Assembly: GCA_003525885.1 (NCBI GenBank)
Contig: DQIG01000360.1
Coordinates: 1 to 6,443 of the forward strand
Source of the DNA: Stenotrophomonas sp.
Lineage (GTDB): Bacteria > Pseudomonadota > Gammaproteobacteria > Xanthomonadales > Xanthomonadaceae
Direction of reading: 5' to 3'
Length of the DNA: 6,443 nucleotides
Shown: in pieces, positions 4,999 through 6,443 of the stretch
How positions within the stretch are numbered: position 1 is the first letter of the stretch
Layout of the letters: each line of letters begins with the position of its first letter
Made by a program: the position numbers and the translations under genes
Notes under the pieces: model-generated
Databases searched by the model: none
What the model was told of the DNA's origin: nothing
Seen by the model: only the letters and a program-made list of their open reading frames with translations

Positions 4999-5621
4999 TG
5001 GGGGGTGTTCAATTCCATCGCACGCATCACGATGGGCTTGGCCCAGCCCGGTGTGTGCAGCAGGTCGGCTACCGCAATCGGGTACTGCAGTTCGCCTGCA
5101 GCCATGGCCAATACCGGCAGCGGCACCACGCGGCCCTGCGCGTCGGCCGGTGCGCTGTTGTCGTAGACATGCAGCTCGGCCAGGTGTGGCAGCAGCTCCA
5201 GCAGGTTCGCGCGCGCGGAATCGAAACGCGCGTGGATCTTCTCCACCGGAATGTCGTGGCCACCGGCAGCCACCCGCGCGGCAACGCGGGCGATGTGCAG
5301 CTCGACATCGGCCAGCCCACAGAACCAGATCGCCACCTGATGCCGTTCGCAGGCCTCACGCAGCAGGCGCGGAATGGTGTTGCCACCGAGCGTGGTCTCG
5401 AAGGCGAAGTCGGTGCCCTCGGCCATGGCCTGGCGCAGGCGGCGGGTACCTTCCTGCCAGGCCTCGGCGTTGGCCTCCGGCAATGGCCAGCCGGCGTCGA
5501 CCAGCCTGCGGGTGAACGAATCCGGGTTGAACCAGCTCAGCCCTTCGGCGTCCAGCCAGGTGCCCAGCAGCGAACTCTTGCCGGCGCCATTGACACCGGC
5601 CAGCGCCAGGATGCGTCCCAT
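4995..5621 (-). CDS. Zeta-type toxin (P-loop kinase)
   Basis: This 208-residue P-loop kinase has the zeta toxin family arrangement. Characterised zeta toxins phosphorylate UDP-N-acetylamino sugars with ATP and so block peptidoglycan synthesis. Walker A is GVNGAGKSS (9-17). FNPDSFTRR (31-39) carries Asp34, at the position of the catalytic/substrate aspartate. FETTL (74-78) matches the conserved zeta ETT segment. Arg112 and Arg116 lie in the lid region, and GGHDIPVEKIHARFDSARANL (120-140) carries the conserved GGHxIP and Arg132 typical of chromosomal zeta-like kinases. No key residue is obviously missing, so it is probably active. ATG 5621 starts 3 nt after the antitoxin stop (TGA-TCG-ATG) with no good Shine-Dalgarno of its own, which points to translational coupling. 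It ends in the SMAG GTAG. A non-toxic small-molecule kinase of the same fold cannot be excluded. Confidence 0.88.
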   Translation of the reverse strand: MGRILALAGVNGAGKSSLLGTWLDAEGLSWFNPDSFTRRLVDAGWPLPEANAEAWQEGTRRLRQAMAEGTDFAFETTLGGNTIPRLLREACERHQVAIWFCGLADVELHIARVAARVAAGGHDIPVEKIHARFDSARANLLELLPHLAELHVYDNSAPADAQGRVVPLPVLAMAAGELQYPIAVADLLHTPGWAKPIVMRAMELNTPQ

Positions 5622-5624
5622 CGA

Positions 5625-5966
5625 TCAGAGCGGACGGCCGAGGGTGACCTTGCGGCCGCGCCGGATCGGCTGGCCCAGCACCTTGCCCAGCCCTTCCCCG
5701 CGCTGCAGCCCGGCCAGGGTCTGATCGAACTCGCTGCGCAGGCGCTGCAGTTCCTCGTTGCGCTCACCGGCGTCGCCGCCAGCGGCCTTGGCCAGCAGTT
5801 CCTGGTAGGTGCGGATGTCCACGATCACCGCTTCCGGGTGATTGTGGTTGGTGATGACCAGCGCCTGCTTTTCGCGCACCGTGCGCATCAGGCTCGGCCA
5901 GCCCCGGGTCTTCACCGACGAGGCCGGGGCCTTCTCGAGGCCAGGCAGATCCAGCGGCAGGGTCAT
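5625..5966 (-). CDS. Phd/YefM-like antitoxin of the zeta-type toxin
   Basis: This is a 113-residue cytosolic protein encoded directly before the toxin. Residues 19-57 follow the Phd/YefM pattern: a helix (WPSLMRTVREK, 23-33), then strands LVITNHNHPEAVIVD (36-50) and the helix start RTYQELLAK (52-60), like the usual ITR-G-PVAVL-S-EEYE motif. This half should form the DNA-binding dimer and repress the promoter. Residues 68-89 (ERNEELQRLRSEFDQTLAGLQR) form a helix, followed by a basic tail (RRGRK, 102-106); this half should wrap and block the toxin. ATG 5966 is preceded by GGAG at 7 nt and by a promoter-like region. The longer open frame to 6164 runs into the kinase gene and is rejected. The canonical partner of zeta is epsilon, a three-helix protein, so this pairing is atypical. 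Confidence 0.83.
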   Translation of the reverse strand: MTLPLDLPGLEKAPASSVKTRGWPSLMRTVREKQALVITNHNHPEAVIVDIRTYQELLAKAAGGDAGERNEELQRLRSEFDQTLAGLQRGEGLGKVLGQPIRRGRKVTLGRPL

Positions 5967-5997
5967 GGCACGGCTCCAGGCAGGATGGATGAGGACC

Positions 5998-6034
5998 ACT
6001 ATACCCAATTTGGCCAAATTGGGGATAAATCCCC
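5998..6034 (-). promoter_or_regulatory. Toxin-antitoxin promoter with palindromic operator
   Basis: On the minus strand TATAGT (6003-5998) is a good -10 box about 32-37 bp before the antitoxin ATG. Directly upstream lies a perfect 20-bp palindrome, CCCAATTTGG-CCAAATTGGG (6004-6023), filling the -10/-35 spacer. A second inverted repeat, GGGGAT-AA-ATCCCC (6021-6034), overlaps its edge and covers the expected -35 position, where no good consensus hexamer is seen. This is the usual layout for autorepression by a Phd-type antitoxin and its toxin complex. The binding protein is inferred. Confidence 0.75.
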
Positions 6035-6036
6035 TT

Positions 6037-6443
6037 TTACCCCAACGGCCCCGTGTCCGGGGCGTCGGTCTGCAGCAGGCTGTCGCGCTCGCGCAGCGGG
6101 AAGCGGATCCAGGCATCCAGCCCTTGCGGGCCAAAGCGCAGCTCCCCACTACCCGCCAGTTCATAGGGCACCCGCTGCTCGATCAGGACCCGGCCCAGGC
6201 CACGCTGGCGCGGCATTTCCCAGCCCTCCACCTCGGCATGGCGCTCGCACCAGTGCAGGCCCAGCCACGGCTGCCCGTCCTGCACCTGCAGGTGCCAGCA
6301 GACGTCGATCCGGCCGTCCTCGTGGGTCAGCGCGCCGTGCCGCAGCGCATTGGTGGCCAGCTCATGGATGGCCAGCGACAGCACTTCGGCCGCCTTCGGC
6401 GGCAACAGCACATCCTCGCCCTGCAGGTGATAGGCGGCCGCCG
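6037..6443 (-). CDS. HWE-type sensor histidine kinase, C-terminal ATPase domain (partial)
   Basis: The window holds the last 134 residues of a sensor kinase that continues past the right edge; the stop is TAA at 6039-6037. The N box of the ATP-binding domain reads VLSLAIHELATNALRHGAL, as in HWE/HisKA_2 kinases, where the Asn contacts Mg-ATP. A strand pair with W...L.W.ER follows (GLHWCER), then the glycine-rich RGLGRVLIEQRVPYELAGSG in the G-box position, and the ending LRFGPQGLDAWIRFPL, a typical HWE closing strand. The ARG-like and TRP motifs are partly visible. HWE kinases are often soluble and couple light, redox or general stress sensing to response regulators. The sensor domain and the phosphorylated His are outside the window. 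It lies 70 bp upstream of the antitoxin and reads the same way, but the operator in the gap suggests a separate transcription unit. Confidence 0.87.
   Translation of the reverse strand, partial: AAAYHLQGEDVLLPPKAAEVLSLAIHELATNALRHGALTHEDGRIDVCWHLQVQDGQPWLGLHWCERHAEVEGWEMPRQRGLGRVLIEQRVPYELAGSGELRFGPQGLDAWIRFPLRERDSLLQTDAPDTGPLG

Noticed and set aside
5967..6164. N-terminal extension of the antitoxin from 6164
   Set aside because: It overlaps the histidine kinase coding region and the palindromic promoter; the Phd-like domain begins after ATG 5966.
1..6443. tRNA, rRNA or CRISPR array
   Set aside because: No cloverleaf with a canonical TTCGA arm, no rRNA sequence and no regularly spaced direct repeats were seen.

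Overview
The window looks like chromosomal DNA of a Stenotrophomonas species, probably of the S. maltophilia complex (Xanthomonadaceae). It has high GC and typical codon use. Several short palindromes carry a GTAG foot, like the SMAG (Stenotrophomonas maltophilia GTAG) repeats. The proteins also have a Xanthomonadaceae-like character. The taxon is inferred from these signs, since no database search was possible.

Layout, left to right. (1) 1-993, minus: the N-terminal 331 residues of a secreted GH92 alpha-mannosidase, whose 3' end lies outside the window. (2) 994-1450: a long divergent intergenic region. It contains a pair of 12-bp operator-like palindromes and a strongly predicted three-way-junction RNA fold, which forms the leader of the next gene. 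(3) 1451-1696, plus: an unrecognised 81-aa protein. (4) 1746-2162, minus: a 138-aa host-attachment (PF10116-type) protein that converges on gene 3, with a SMAG palindrome between them. (5) 2247-2741: an untranslated region with three tandem hairpins and a possible 42-codon ORF, leading into (6) 2742-4229, plus: a ProP-like osmolyte/H+ symporter without the usual C-terminal coiled coil. (7) 4314-4931, minus: an exported 205-aa protein with a calcium-loop-like DxDxDG motif. (8) 4995-5621 and 5625-5966, minus: a toxin-antitoxin operon with a Phd/YefM-like antitoxin first and a zeta-type P-loop kinase toxin second. A perfect 20-bp palindrome sits between its likely -10 and the expected -35 position. 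(9) 6037-6443, minus: the C-terminal ATPase domain of an HWE-type histidine kinase, whose 5' end lies outside the window.

The genes do not form one pathway; this is a patchwork of housekeeping, stress and surface genes. The only clear functional unit is the antitoxin-toxin pair with its own operator. SMAG-like hairpins stand at the 3' ends of three minus-strand genes, and in two cases the GTAG foot itself supplies the TAG stop codon. The observations most worth following up are the structured RNA leader at 1289-1401, the Phd/zeta pairing with its palindromic operator, the SMAG-supplied stop codons, and the hairpin-rich leader of the proP-like gene.
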